64,000 nt of DNA from Vibrio sagamiensis NBRC 104589 (GCF_007990935.1 NZ_BJXJ01000008.1:62001-126000), one strand, 5' to 3'; shown: positions 45,770-54,391, numbered from the stretch's first letter. Notes: a model not told the origin generated them from the sequence alone. Made by a program: numbers and translations.

Positions 45770-46582
45770 ATGAGAACGTTTCAACAGTCTACACTATCAG
45801 TGCCAAGTGCACATCGATGTATACAAAGCTCGCCAGGTCAATGGAATTTGCCTCTTGAGCATTGTTTATTTGGTGTTCCTCAAAATGATGCCTTTGGATG
45901 GACTGCATTGAATCAAATGCCTAATCAACTGAAAGGCATTTACTTCTATCTTGGAGGGGAGTGCGTCCAGCTTGTCTCTGATTTTGTAAATTCGTATTAC
46001 CCGCAACATATTGAGAAGCTTGTCATAGGCAACTCTTCTTTTGCGATTGGCAAACACCAAAATTATACCGAGCTGGTTAACAAAGTGAGTGTTGCTCGAT
46101 TCCCTAATTTAAAGATACTTGATTTAGGGGTTTGGCAGCTATTTAGTAACTCGCACTGTATGTACGGGCAGCTTGGTGATATCACAAAAATTCTCAACAA
46201 TAGCCCAAAAATAGAACGACTCGGCCTATACGGCAATTTTGAGCTTACAGAAGCGGTGAACTTTGAGTGCCTCAAGAGTATTACGGTAACGTTGGAGGAT
46301 TTCGTGACAGGTTCGAATGGCGGCTTCATAAGCCATTCTACACTGAACAAATTGCTTGAATCAGATTATCCAGCCTTGGAAGAAGCGTATATAGATTTGA
46401 ACTGTGACGACGATCAGTACGGCTATCGTTTCCCCGATACATTTCTTGAAGGAAAAAATCTGCCAAAGTTAAAAAAGCTAGAAATAACAGGTGGCTTTTT
46501 GAATGGCGAAAAAGAACGATTACTGCAAAGTCCTATAGGGATGAGAAATGATCTCATATATCACCTAGAGGATATCACTTGA
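45770..46582 (+). CDS. Leucine-rich-repeat-like protein, STM4015-type
   Basis: A 270-residue soluble protein. From residue ~80 on it shows irregular leucine-rich repeats: HIEKLVIGNSSF, FPNLKILDLGVWQ, SPKIERLGLYGNFEL, FECLKSITVTLED, YPALEEAYIDLN and LPKLKKLEITGGF, each about 25-35 residues apart. This resembles the STM4015 family, LRR proteins found in accessory loci. LRR proteins of this kind act by binding another protein; no toxin or protease domain is present. A ribosome site AGGTG lies seven bases before the ATG. The terminator at 45708 separates it from the previous gene, so it has its own promoter. Confidence 0.6.
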   Translation: MRTFQQSTLSVPSAHRCIQSSPGQWNLPLEHCLFGVPQNDAFGWTALNQMPNQLKGIYFYLGGECVQLVSDFVNSYYPQHIEKLVIGNSSFAIGKHQNYTELVNKVSVARFPNLKILDLGVWQLFSNSHCMYGQLGDITKILNNSPKIERLGLYGNFELTEAVNFECLKSITVTLEDFVTGSNGGFISHSTLNKLLESDYPALEEAYIDLNCDDDQYGYRFPDTFLEGKNLPKLKKLEITGGFLNGEKERLLQSPIGMRNDLIYHLEDIT

Positions 46583-46734
46583 CTCACGATTAAAAGCTTA
46601 ACGGCATACCATCACTTCCGCTATTAAATCAGTAAAAACGCAATGAAAGAGTGTGGTAGCTTATAGATAATTGAAGTGACCGCGCTGCTTACGATTTAAT
46701 GCATAATGTAGCGTTTATAGAATAAGGATGATGA

Positions 46735-47136
46735 ATGGCTTTAGTTAACGCTTTTTACCAAATTAGAGAAGATGGTACTAAACTTGTTAATTACCAAAGG
46801 GTTCTTAATTTTCATAGTGAAATCTGTGAAGTCATTGCCAATTACCCTTGGGAAAGAGAACTTAAATTGTCTATAGAGCTCGAGGAAGGAAGTGGATTAG
46901 TTTTCTCAATCGGTGATATGGATGGTATACATGCTTCCTATGAGTTTACACCTGTCGAGGTGGATAAAGGAGTTTTGTCACTGGATGTGGTATTGAAGCC
47001 TGGTTTTCTTGGGATTTTTGGTCGTAAAAAGGTTTCAGTAGACTTTGATGTTGTTTCTATTACAGAAGCTAAACAACATATCAAACAACTCTTTGAATAC
47101 TCGATCGAGTCAATATACCAAAAATATCGCAAGTAA
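46735..47136 (+). CDS. Uncharacterised small soluble protein
   Basis: A 133-residue acidic protein without signal or membrane segments. AAGGA lies eight bases ahead of the ATG. It seems to have an alternating alpha/beta pattern with LSIELEEGSGLVFSIGD, ASYEFTPVEVDKGVLSLDVVL and a C-terminal amphipathic helix ending YQKYRK. I do not recognise it. Size, acidity and its place after an LRR protein would suit an immunity-type protein, but no toxin is nearby, so this is only a thought. Confidence 0.55.
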   Translation: MALVNAFYQIREDGTKLVNYQRVLNFHSEICEVIANYPWERELKLSIELEEGSGLVFSIGDMDGIHASYEFTPVEVDKGVLSLDVVLKPGFLGIFGRKKVSVDFDVVSITEAKQHIKQLFEYSIESIYQKYRK

Positions 47137-47455
47137 CATCCAGCGAAAAAAAAGCCGAACACTTTGCGTGCCTCAAATCATTTGTGCTAAAAGCCCCTCA
47201 GAATGAGCAATATCCAGATACTCATGGTCATGAGCTTTCTATATAGAATAGCTGTGATTTGAAGGTTGATTAATATCTCTCGTTTAGTGGGATACTAATC
47301 AACATATTCACAGAAGATGCTTAATCAGGCAACGAATGATGAATCGACAACTTTAATTGTCGAGTGTTAGGAATAAACCTAATAAGAACTTCTCACCCTA
47401 TTTTTATTCATAATGTAATGATCTATATTGCTTAATTACAAATTATTACATCTAA
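47137..47455. other. Intergenic region with hairpin
   Basis: About 320 bases. A 7-bp palindrome tcgacaa/ttgtcga around ctttaa lies near 47350. No gene or promoter is recognised. Confidence 0.4.
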
Positions 47456-47857
47456 TTATATGTCGTGAGAGGCTGTTTTACTTGCAAAGGTGAGATTACT
47501 TTGGGTATTAGAGCGTCCTTGCTCAGCGGCTTTTTTGTACCAGTATGCGGCTCTAATATTGTCTTGAGCGACGCCTTGCCCTTTTTCACACATATTTCCC
47601 AGAGTAAATTGAGCTTCCATATGGCCCTGTTCTGCGGCCTTTTTTAACCAAGTTACCGCTTGAATATCGTCTTGTTCCACGCCGTCCCCTTCTTTGTACA
47701 TTATACCAAGGGTAAATTGAGCGTTGTTATTTCCTTGTTCTGCATCATCCAAATAATCACTCGGATTTTTTTCATTCTGACTATTATATTCAGCCAAAGT
47801 TGAATAGGCCATTGCTGAAGCTATCATTGAAATTATCACAAAAATTGAAGTTAACAT
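47456..47857 (-). CDS. Exported Sel1-repeat protein
   Basis: A 133-residue protein with a signal-peptide-like N-terminus (MLTSIFVIISMIASAMAYS) and two and a half Sel1 repeats: NAQFTLGIMYKEGDGVEQDDIQAVTWLKKAAEQG, and again EAQFTLGNM...GQGVAQDNIRAAYWYKKAAEQG, each ~36 residues. Sel1 proteins form alpha solenoids that bind partner proteins. The frame begins at 47941 but ATG 47857 starts the hydrophobic segment and has AAAGAGA in front, so it is preferred. Stand-alone. No partner can be named. Confidence 0.75.
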   Translation of the reverse strand: MLTSIFVIISMIASAMAYSTLAEYNSQNEKNPSDYLDDAEQGNNNAQFTLGIMYKEGDGVEQDDIQAVTWLKKAAEQGHMEAQFTLGNMCEKGQGVAQDNIRAAYWYKKAAEQGRSNTQSNLTFASKTASHDI

Positions 47858-48369
47858 TTTTATCTCTTTGGTATCATTTTTAATTATTTGTATTATGTTT
47901 CGACTTTTGGTTACCCAAATACTATTGAAACGGTGCCTCACTGACTTAGTGGGTAATTATATCAATTTCCTGCTTTTTATTGTTACTGAAAGCATATGCA
48001 AAATAACTATCTTGAAGTGCATATACCTAAAAGAACGATAATGACTTCAAGTGTCACCTAGATGCTTGTCGTCTATTATTGAGTCATATTTAAATTAATA
48101 TTAATGTAATGCGGCTATTAATACTCATTCATTTAATCTATTAGCTATTTAGAGGAATATTGAGCGTGAAGATATCGTTTGCCATAAATAGATGGTGTGT
48201 TTAGAGATTTGATAAAGAGTTTTTTGTCAATATTACTATTATGTTTTCGGAGAGGAAATGAGCGGGTATAAGAAGCTATTTGAATGCGTGAGATCTAATT
48301 TTACCTGTCATCTCACGGCTATTCGTATAGATGAACAGGTAAAGTATTGCTAATAGGGTGGTTTCGAGA
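47858..48369. other. Gene-poor AT-rich region
   Basis: About 510 bases with only short, unconvincing frames; no RNA or repeat was recognised. Confidence 0.4.
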
Positions 48370-48621
48370 CTAATTCTTAGCAGTATTTTGATGATCCAGC
48401 AAGACCTGTGCGCATAATGTACAGAAAACCATGTGTATGTTAGGTTCAGTATTGCGCTGTTCACTACTTAACAAGGCATTACGTTGAGTTCGGTATTTAT
48501 TGATAGAAAGAAATATGGTTAAGAGCCAGAGTGTTATAGAGTTTATTTTAGATTGCACATATAAAAAGAGCACAAATAAAAAAATAAATTTCCAACTGTA
48601 TTTATGCTCTTGATTCGACAC
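48370..48621 (-). CDS. Doubtful small membrane protein
   Basis: An 83-codon frame beginning with GTG four bases after the stop of the cysteine-rich gene, with no Shine-Dalgarno. It has a hydrophobic N-terminal half (FIFLFVLFLYVQ, TLWLLTIFLSI) and a polar tail with CTLCAQ. Translational coupling could allow expression, but the frame could also be chance. Confidence 0.22.
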   Translation of the reverse strand: MSNQEHKYSWKFIFLFVLFLYVQSKINSITLWLLTIFLSINKYRTQRNALLSSEQRNTEPNIHMVFCTLCAQVLLDHQNTAKN

Positions 48622-48625
48622 AAGC

Positions 48626-48862
48626 TTATTGTAGACAGCCAGGACAAGCAGGATTACAACAAATTTCGCAACAATCGATTACATTTCCATCTTCATCAGT
48701 TTGCTTAGAGAAAGAACAGTCTTCGCCGGTTTTTATATTATCAATAGAAGCTTTACTTTCACTCATTTCGACTTGAGGAAGCTGTGAAGCTTTATCCTCA
48801 ACGGTTTGACAGAAAGCAGTTGGTGAAAGTAATAAAATTAAAGTTAAAAGTAGTGTTTTCAT
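48626..48862 (-). CDS. Small exported cysteine-rich protein
   Basis: A 78-residue protein: signal peptide MKTLLLTLILLLSPTAFC (cleavage at FCQ, or lipidation if the Cys at 18 is used), an acidic spacer, and a cysteine-dense tail DCCEICCNPACPGCLQ with seven Cys among the last 16 residues after an earlier CSFSK. ATG 48862 has AAAGGAG upstream and is preferred over 48895. The tail might bind metal or iron-sulfur or form disulfides. I do not recognise a family. Confidence 0.6.
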   Translation of the reverse strand: MKTLLLTLILLLSPTAFCQTVEDKASQLPQVEMSESKASIDNIKTGEDCSFSKQTDEDGNVIDCCEICCNPACPGCLQ

Positions 48863-49406
48863 CAGTGCAGCTCCTTTTATGGGTTGTTGTTCCATGTTGC
48901 CCTAATGCAGTTTTGGATACCGTGATCATATGCATGCTGTTGCATTTTAGTCCTGTATTAAGTTAAGTGTTTATGGGAGTAAAATTTGGTGGTAGCGTTG
49001 TTCGTATTCAATTCGAGTATTGTTTTACAAGTTTCTTACGTAGGCCCATTTCAGAATATAAACCGTTATATATATGGTCATGATCTGAGTTAACTCGCAG
49101 CATCGGAAGCCAATAACTATCAAAGGATATGTCAACAAGCTTTAATGTTTGACGCTATCGTGAACCCAAATTAAACCATCTCTTGATATTTAACTCAATA
49201 TCATAACCTTTTTCTTGTTCAGACAATTATGGCTATCTTTTTTGTTTGTAATGTGAAGTTCATAATATAGCTCTATAAGATGAGCAAAGATTTAACACCC
49301 TCCATCAATGAGTAATAATCTTGAAATCACAATAATGGTGAAGTGTGCTGCTGTATGATAGATTACTCAAAAGGGTGTCAGATACTAGGGCAAGAGATAC
49401 GAAATA
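48863..49406. other. Intergenic region
   Basis: About 540 bases between the cysteine-rich gene and the deaminase gene. No gene, repeat or regulatory site is recognised. Confidence 0.4.
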
Positions 49407-49832
49407 ATGTCAGAAAAATATATGTTGAGAGCATTGGAAATTTCAAAAAATGCGTTACCTGATTGTACTCCTAACCCACCTGTCGGTTGTGTGTTAGTAA
49501 AAGGCAATACAGTGGTCTCCGAGGGCTATACACAGGCTATTGGTGGAAATCATGCAGAGGTACAAGCATTAAATGCTTATGATGGATCTCTTGACGATGT
49601 TGTTGCTTATGTCACTTTAGAGCCTTGCTCTTTTGTCGGTCGAACTCCAGCTTGTGCAAACACACTAGTGGAATCGGGTATAAAACATATCGTCGTTTCA
49701 ATGCTTGACCCAGATGTACGTAACAGTGGTAAAGGTATTGTGATATTAGAGCAGGGTGGTGTTAAGGTGGATATTGGCCTTTGTTCTGAGCAAGTGAGTG
49801 GCTTTCTAGCACAGTATTTGGGTAAATCGTAA
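49407..49832 (+). CDS. Stand-alone RibD-type cytidine-deaminase-like protein
   Basis: A 141-residue zinc deaminase that matches only the N-terminal deaminase domain of RibD: MLRALEISKNALPDCTPNPPVGCVLV, zinc His and catalytic Glu in GGNHAEVQAL, and the Cys pair in LEPCSFVGRTPAC. The RibD reductase domain (~220 residues) is missing, so it cannot perform both riboflavin steps. It may deaminate the riboflavin precursor or another pyrimidine-like compound. It is followed after 11 bases by a GNAT gene, probably one operon. Present as an accessory copy, since riboflavin genes are not nearby. Confidence 0.82.
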   Translation: MSEKYMLRALEISKNALPDCTPNPPVGCVLVKGNTVVSEGYTQAIGGNHAEVQALNAYDGSLDDVVAYVTLEPCSFVGRTPACANTLVESGIKHIVVSMLDPDVRNSGKGIVILEQGGVKVDIGLCSEQVSGFLAQYLGKS

Positions 49833-49843
49833 AGTGACGCTAT

Positions 49844-50269
49844 ATGGAAATCAAAGAATACAGTGATGATCTTTTGGTCGCGGTAAGTGAGTTGTATTTG
49901 AACACAAGGATTTTTACATTTACTTGGATCGATACTCATGATTATCAGCTTTCAGATTTTAGACGCGATACTGAAGGTGAACGTGTTTTAGTGGCTGTTG
50001 CTGGTGGAGAGGTATTAGGGTTTATATCGATTTGGGAACCAGAGAACTTTATACACCATTTATATATCTCGAATAAACACCAGGGAAAAAGTATAGGTAC
50101 TCAGTTGTTAGAAAAGGCTAAGTATTTATATCGTAGTTTGACCTTAAAATGTATAATAGAGAATGAAAGAGCAATAGGCTTCTATGAATCAAAGGGCTTT
50201 ATTAGAGCTCAAAAGGGTACTGTTAGCTTGGGCGATTATTATATCATGGAATTCAATTCTCATACCTAA
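49844..50269 (+). CDS. GNAT-family N-acetyltransferase
   Basis: A 141-residue GNAT. The acetyl-CoA site is visible as HLYISNKHQGKSIGTQLLEKA (QGKSIG pyrophosphate loop), preceded by RVLVAVAGGEVLGFISIWEP and followed by the family's NERAIGFYESKGF. The substrate is unknown. It lies 11 bases downstream of the deaminase-like gene and is probably translated from the same mRNA; deaminase plus acetyltransferase could act on the same small amine, but this is inference. Confidence 0.85.
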   Translation: MEIKEYSDDLLVAVSELYLNTRIFTFTWIDTHDYQLSDFRRDTEGERVLVAVAGGEVLGFISIWEPENFIHHLYISNKHQGKSIGTQLLEKAKYLYRSLTLKCIIENERAIGFYESKGFIRAQKGTVSLGDYYIMEFNSHT

Positions 50270-50364
50270 CAAGTTTAAAGTACCTTTTTAATTCGGTGTA
50301 AGCCGTTTGAAATATTGTCACTAAAAAGCTATTGTCCAAACGATTACCCACCGAATATTTTACC

Positions 50365-50394
50365 CGTGGTATTTTCTATCTCAAAAATACCACG
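50365..50394. terminator. Hairpin between the GNAT and chitin-binding genes
   Basis: Perfect 11-bp inverted repeat cgtggtatttt/aaaataccacg, eight-base loop, between convergent genes. No classical T-tract follows, so its role as terminator is likely rather than certain. Confidence 0.55.
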
Positions 50395-50509
50395 AATCAT
50401 GTCAAGCTGATTGGTTCAAAGTATCTTATATACTGAGTTAATCTTCTATCCTGAGGAATAATGAACAACTGTTCGTTATAAACAATGGCATTACCAGAGG
50501 AAATTAAGA

Positions 50510-51454
50510 TTAATTTGGCAGCAGCTCCCAAGCATCTTGCCATGCAATACCAAACCCAGGTTCATAGTAAAGTGCAGAATCAATGTTACACCATCCACCA
50601 TTAGGGTTGGGTAAACAGCGGTAGCTGCCACCATCACGCCCTCGTACTACCGTTATACCAGGCTTATAATCACCTAACCCTTCAGGGTACACATAAAAAG
50701 AGTTCCCACCTTTATCAGATTCAGGCTTAACTGAAGTTTCTATCCATGCCTGTTCCCACACCTGACCAACTCCTGGCTCGTAATATGATGGACTTTCATT
50801 ACACAAATTTCCTTGTAAGCACTCATACACTTTTTGGGTTATTTCTGAAAAAGCGAGAGAACCCACAGCCCATTTTTGTTGTCCATTTACTACTTGTTCG
50901 GGATTATAATGAGTATAGCCATGGTCATTACTTGGATGGTAACTTCCTAAATCGACGGCATATGTTGCTTTAATAACCGACTCATCTGGTACATCCTTTA
51001 TAAAACGACAACTTTTATCGCCTTTTCCTGTTAAGTAAACGCCTTTACCTCCATATGCCGCACATTGACCTTTTTCATCGATATCCCAATCATTGTTAGC
51101 GCCTTGTCCATTAAAAGAGCTTTCAGTACTAAACTCTCGAAGTGTCGAATTGCTATCTTCTATTTTCCAACTTACACCAACACGGCCATTAACATAAATA
51201 TCGTGCACAATTTTTTTTCTTCCGCAGATTTCACCGTGTGCACCATCTTTGAGGTTTATTTTCTCATTAGTAGTGGCAACAATACCACTGTCATTAATAT
51301 ATTGATTAATGGTAACAGCTATTTCTTTATCTATGGGGGTCAGCAAGTTAATGCAGGCTTCTTGTTTTGCCGTTCCCCAACCACTTGCGTGAACAGCTGA
51401 CGATGATAATGCAATTAAAGTCATCAAAAGAAGTTTTTTATTGTCAAATTTCAT
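50510..51454 (-). CDS. Secreted protein with chitin-binding type-3 (CBM5/12) modules
   Basis: A 314-residue exported protein, signal peptide ending near AVHASG (~24). Residues ~25-200 form a domain I do not recognise, with five or six Cys that may pair (QEACIN, GEICGRK, GQCAAYG, SCRFIK). Then two CBM5/12-like modules: VNGQQKWAVG...YYEPGVGQVWEQAW (~195-245) and the better one, GGSYRCLPNPNGGWCN...YYEPGFGIAWQDAW (~260-312). It has no catalytic motif of GH18 or of AA10 oxidases. It should adhere to chitin, fitting the two chitinases in the window. Confidence 0.72.
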   Translation of the reverse strand: MKFDNKKLLLMTLIALSSSAVHASGWGTAKQEACINLLTPIDKEIAVTINQYINDSGIVATTNEKINLKDGAHGEICGRKKIVHDIYVNGRVGVSWKIEDSNSTLREFSTESSFNGQGANNDWDIDEKGQCAAYGGKGVYLTGKGDKSCRFIKDVPDESVIKATYAVDLGSYHPSNDHGYTHYNPEQVVNGQQKWAVGSLAFSEITQKVYECLQGNLCNESPSYYEPGVGQVWEQAWIETSVKPESDKGGNSFYVYPEGLGDYKPGITVVRGRDGGSYRCLPNPNGGWCNIDSALYYEPGFGIAWQDAWELLPN

Positions 51455-52113
51455 AGAAAATTACTTATTTATTGCGCAATTATTGCGCGGTTATAGGGAA
51501 GGTACTTATACTGGTAACCTGCATATATGACAATGAAGGTGTTATAAATTATCTTTTAATTGAATGGTTTGTTGCAAAAACTGGAGATATTTCTGAGGCT
51601 TAAATCAGCAAGCTAAATCGCTCTCATATCCTCATTTTTTGATTTATCACGACGTAACCTAAAATTCAATTGCTTCAAAGTGAGTTATGAAGCCACATCA
51701 GCTCTACCAATGTTTAAATATTAGCCAATAAGCTCATTTACAGAGTGTCGTTTTTAAAGGTCAGTGGTTGGATACAGTTGTTTTAGCCGTCCTCAGAACT
51801 GAGTGAGAGGTGTTAAAAAAGGTTAAGGTTTGAGTGTTATGGAACAAATAATATCTATGGATGTATTTATTAGACGTTTGAAAGTTTCAGGTGTTTTTAA
51901 GTTTCTTAGTGTCGTTGAGCGAAGTAGAGTAAACCTCTCATAAAATATGCTTTGAGAAAAGAAAGTAGTCGGTCTTGAAAAAGCAATTTTATATTAAAAA
52001 ATCAATTAATTAGTGGAATTTATAACTCAGAAAAGTTTGAAGTCTGCCATCAAGTGTCTTGGTTTTCATCAATTGTAGACTGATACTGAAAAATATAAAA
52101 AAAATAAAAGGCA
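51455..52113. other. Gene-poor region
   Basis: About 660 bases. Direct repeats of attgcgc at ~51470 lie near the possible promoter of the chitin-binding gene. A stretch at ~51567-51600 resembles the one at ~45682-45712. A 34-codon frame at 51839-51943 has a weak ribosome site; no function is recognisable. Confidence 0.4.
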
Positions 52114-52431
52114 CTATACGCCAGTTATCAAAAAGTCAATGGCGGCGATAATCTCATTCCTAAACATATTTAGGTCTTCGACAGGTGTAGTAAGTATTTT
52201 AGTTGGCACACTAACCATTTGATGAGTAAGAATCACAAAGTCACTCCCATCAATATTAATCATGGGGCAAAGATGACTTGGGGCTTTTCTCTCTAGTAGC
52301 TCCAAAGGAGTTAAGGGGATAACCAAGCGTGTATTCATTGAAACCAGTAATTCACTTTGAACATCAACAAAAAACGGGTAGGCTCTTGCAGTGTTCTTAT
52401 CGTTATTTTTATATAGTGTAAATTGTGACAT
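52114..52431 (-). CDS. ccdB: CcdB-type gyrase toxin
   Basis: A 105-residue protein of the CcdB family, toxins that poison DNA gyrase. Recognised from YPFFVDVQSELLVSMNTRLVIPL, LELLERKAPSHLCP, ILTHQMVSVPTKIL and FRNEIIAAIDFLITGV, close to chromosomal Vibrio CcdB. The C-terminus ITGV lacks the Trp of the F-plasmid toxin. Normally ccdA lies immediately upstream and overlaps; here only a stub with an in-frame stop remains. Either the toxin is now silent or weak, or antitoxin activity comes from elsewhere. Vibrio ccdAB often sits in integron cassettes, but no attC site is clear here. Confidence 0.88.
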   Translation of the reverse strand: MSQFTLYKNNDKNTARAYPFFVDVQSELLVSMNTRLVIPLTPLELLERKAPSHLCPMINIDGSDFVILTHQMVSVPTKILTTPVEDLNMFRNEIIAAIDFLITGV

Positions 52432-52508
52432 TAGAATACTCGGTATGAATCAAAAAAAGAGTCCATTTAAGTCGTTAAGCTATTACAAGCTTCAACAACT
52501 TCACTACT
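52431..52508 (-). pseudogene. ccdA: ccdA antitoxin stub
   Basis: Directly before ccdB the minus strand reads ...EACNSLTT-stop-MDSFFDSYRVF-stop, and the last stop overlaps the ccdB start by one base, exactly the ccdA-ccdB junction. DSFFDSYRVF is a typical CcdA C-terminus. An in-frame TAA lies at 52467-52469, and upstream of about 52508 no CcdA-like DNA-binding domain is found in any frame. So the antitoxin gene is truncated and broken. Confidence 0.55.
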
Positions 52509-53051
52509 TTTTATAACCCTTGCTGTTTGAATTAACATTTATGTATTGATTAGGTGTCATATGCCCCTTATAAGCAACTTTGCACCTATTTGTGGTGTGC
52601 GCTGAGTATAGTTAAAACTTAGACATATAACAATTGTTAAAGTACAAGAGCGGCCTGCAAGAATAGCGTTCAAAGGGGTATCTTGGTCGTTTGGTAGGCA
52701 TCCTTAACCAACCTAGTATACTAGAATATGCTAGGTTGATTACATAAGCTGTCCTTAAGTTATTGAATCTAAATCTTAAAAAGTCAGTAGTGCTTACCGA
52801 TTTTTTAATTATATACTTGAAATTAAAAGTTCTTATTTTGTGAGATTTATTATTTTTCTAACAAAGTATCCTTTGTTATTTTAAGTTTTTCATGTGTTAG
52901 CTATAACGACATTTCATCTTTTAACTACTAGATTAAAGCCACTAAACTATCCTCAAATTTTTTGATTGCTTATATCAAATTCGCCATGGCTCAAGTGTGG
53001 TTTTGGGTTGGTTTTGTTTATAATGATACTTAAATCATTATTGAGGTGCCT
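52509..53051. other. Intergenic region upstream of ccdA stub and P1 peptidase
   Basis: About 540 bases with no supported gene. A palindrome around 52708-52740 (aacctag...ctaggtt) is present. No convincing integron attC was identified. Confidence 0.4.
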
Positions 53052-54227
53052 ATGTTAATTTTAAAAAAAAGAATAATTTATACACTATTAATAATAACGA
53101 ATACTCTTAACATTGCTTTGGCAAATGAAGAGCAATTAAGAGCTCGAGATTTAGGTATCGCACCTGGTATTATGCCAGTCGGTAAGTACAACTCGATTAC
53201 TGACGTTAAAGGTGTTCGTGTTGGGCATTTTACCCTCAATAAAGGGGAGTCAATACGAACCGGAGCAACGACAATTTTTCCTCATAACGGCAATATTTTC
53301 CGAGAAAAAGTTCCAGCTGCAATGGTTATCGGTAATGGATTTGGCAAGATGATGGGCTATAACCAAGTTTCAGAACTGGGAGAAATAGAAACACCTATTA
53401 TTTTAACAAATACTTTGAGTATTGGTAATGCTGCAAACGCACTTACACAATGGACTTTAGAACAAAAAGGAAATGAAGAAGTACTTTCTGTAAATCCCGT
53501 CGTTGGAGAAACTAATGACGGCAAACTCAATGATATAAGAGGTCAACATTTAACCGTTGAAATGTTTAAAAAAGCTTTGGGTAACGCTAGAGGTGGTGCT
53601 GTAATTGAGGGAAGCATTGGTGCTGGGATGGGGACTTCCGCCTTTGGTTGGAAAGGAGGGATTGGAACTTCTTCAAGAGTTTTACCCAAATCTTTGGGTG
53701 GGTATACCGTTGGTGTATTAGTCCAAACGAACTTCGGAGGTGTTCTCCAAATGGATGGTATTCCAGTTGGGAAAAAATTGAATAAATACTACTTGAGGAA
53801 TCATATAAATAACGATGATGCAGATGGTTCTTGTATGATTGTGATCGCCACAGATGCACCTTTATCAGACCGCAATTTAGAGAGAGTTGGTGAAAGAGCC
53901 ATGACTGGTTTAGGCCGTACAGGATCATCTATGAGCAATGGTAGTGGGGATTTTGCTATTGCATTTTCAGTTTCGGAAAAAGTAAGAAGAACAAGAGATA
54001 AAAGGAACCAAATAGAGTCAAATTTTTCCGAAGTTCCAAACAATGAAATGTCACCTCTTTTCCAAGCAACTATTGAGGCTACCGAAGAAGCAATATATAA
54101 CTCTCTTCTAATGGCCACCTCAGTAACAAGTAGAAGCACTATAACTGGTGAATTAGTTACTATTCCTAAACTACCCATAGATGAAGTGAAAGAACTGGTT
54201 CTCTCAAGGGAATCGAGTAAAAATTAA
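53052..54227 (+). CDS. Exported P1-family (DmpA/S58) aminopeptidase
   Basis: A 391-residue self-processing N-terminal-nucleophile hydrolase with a signal peptide (LLIITNTLNIALA). Family features: LGIAPGIMPVGKYNSITDVKGVRVGH, GATTIFPH, TPIILTNTLSIGNAAN, EGSIGAGMGTSAFGWKGGIGTSSR, and AxTDAPLSDRNLERVGERA. The Gly-Ser cleavage site expected before the nucleophile fits NGSGDFAIAFS near residue 300. DmpA-like enzymes remove N-terminal D- or L-amino acids or beta-amino acids. ATG 53052 has GAGGTG four bases before; the GTG at 53046 is less likely. Single gene. Confidence 0.9.
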   Translation: MLILKKRIIYTLLIITNTLNIALANEEQLRARDLGIAPGIMPVGKYNSITDVKGVRVGHFTLNKGESIRTGATTIFPHNGNIFREKVPAAMVIGNGFGKMMGYNQVSELGEIETPIILTNTLSIGNAANALTQWTLEQKGNEEVLSVNPVVGETNDGKLNDIRGQHLTVEMFKKALGNARGGAVIEGSIGAGMGTSAFGWKGGIGTSSRVLPKSLGGYTVGVLVQTNFGGVLQMDGIPVGKKLNKYYLRNHINNDDADGSCMIVIATDAPLSDRNLERVGERAMTGLGRTGSSMSNGSGDFAIAFSVSEKVRRTRDKRNQIESNFSEVPNNEMSPLFQATIEATEEAIYNSLLMATSVTSRSTITGELVTIPKLPIDEVKELVLSRESSKN

Positions 54228-54258
54228 ACATTCTATTTAGATAACGGTGTTAAATTCT

Positions 54259-54286
54259 CTAGAGGTAGTCCTTTGGCTGCCTCTAA
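54259..54286 (+). terminator. Hairpin after the P1 peptidase gene
   Basis: Arms tagaggtag/ctgcctcta with G-U pairs, loop tcctttgg; follow-on T-tract is short. Confidence 0.45.
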
Positions 54287-54391
54287 ATTACCCCACCAAT
54301 CTATTGGAATGCCATTTTTAGGAATGAAAGGCTGGATAATGTACGTAGACTATGAACCGAACAATGGCATTATGACTATTGATTTTATTGG

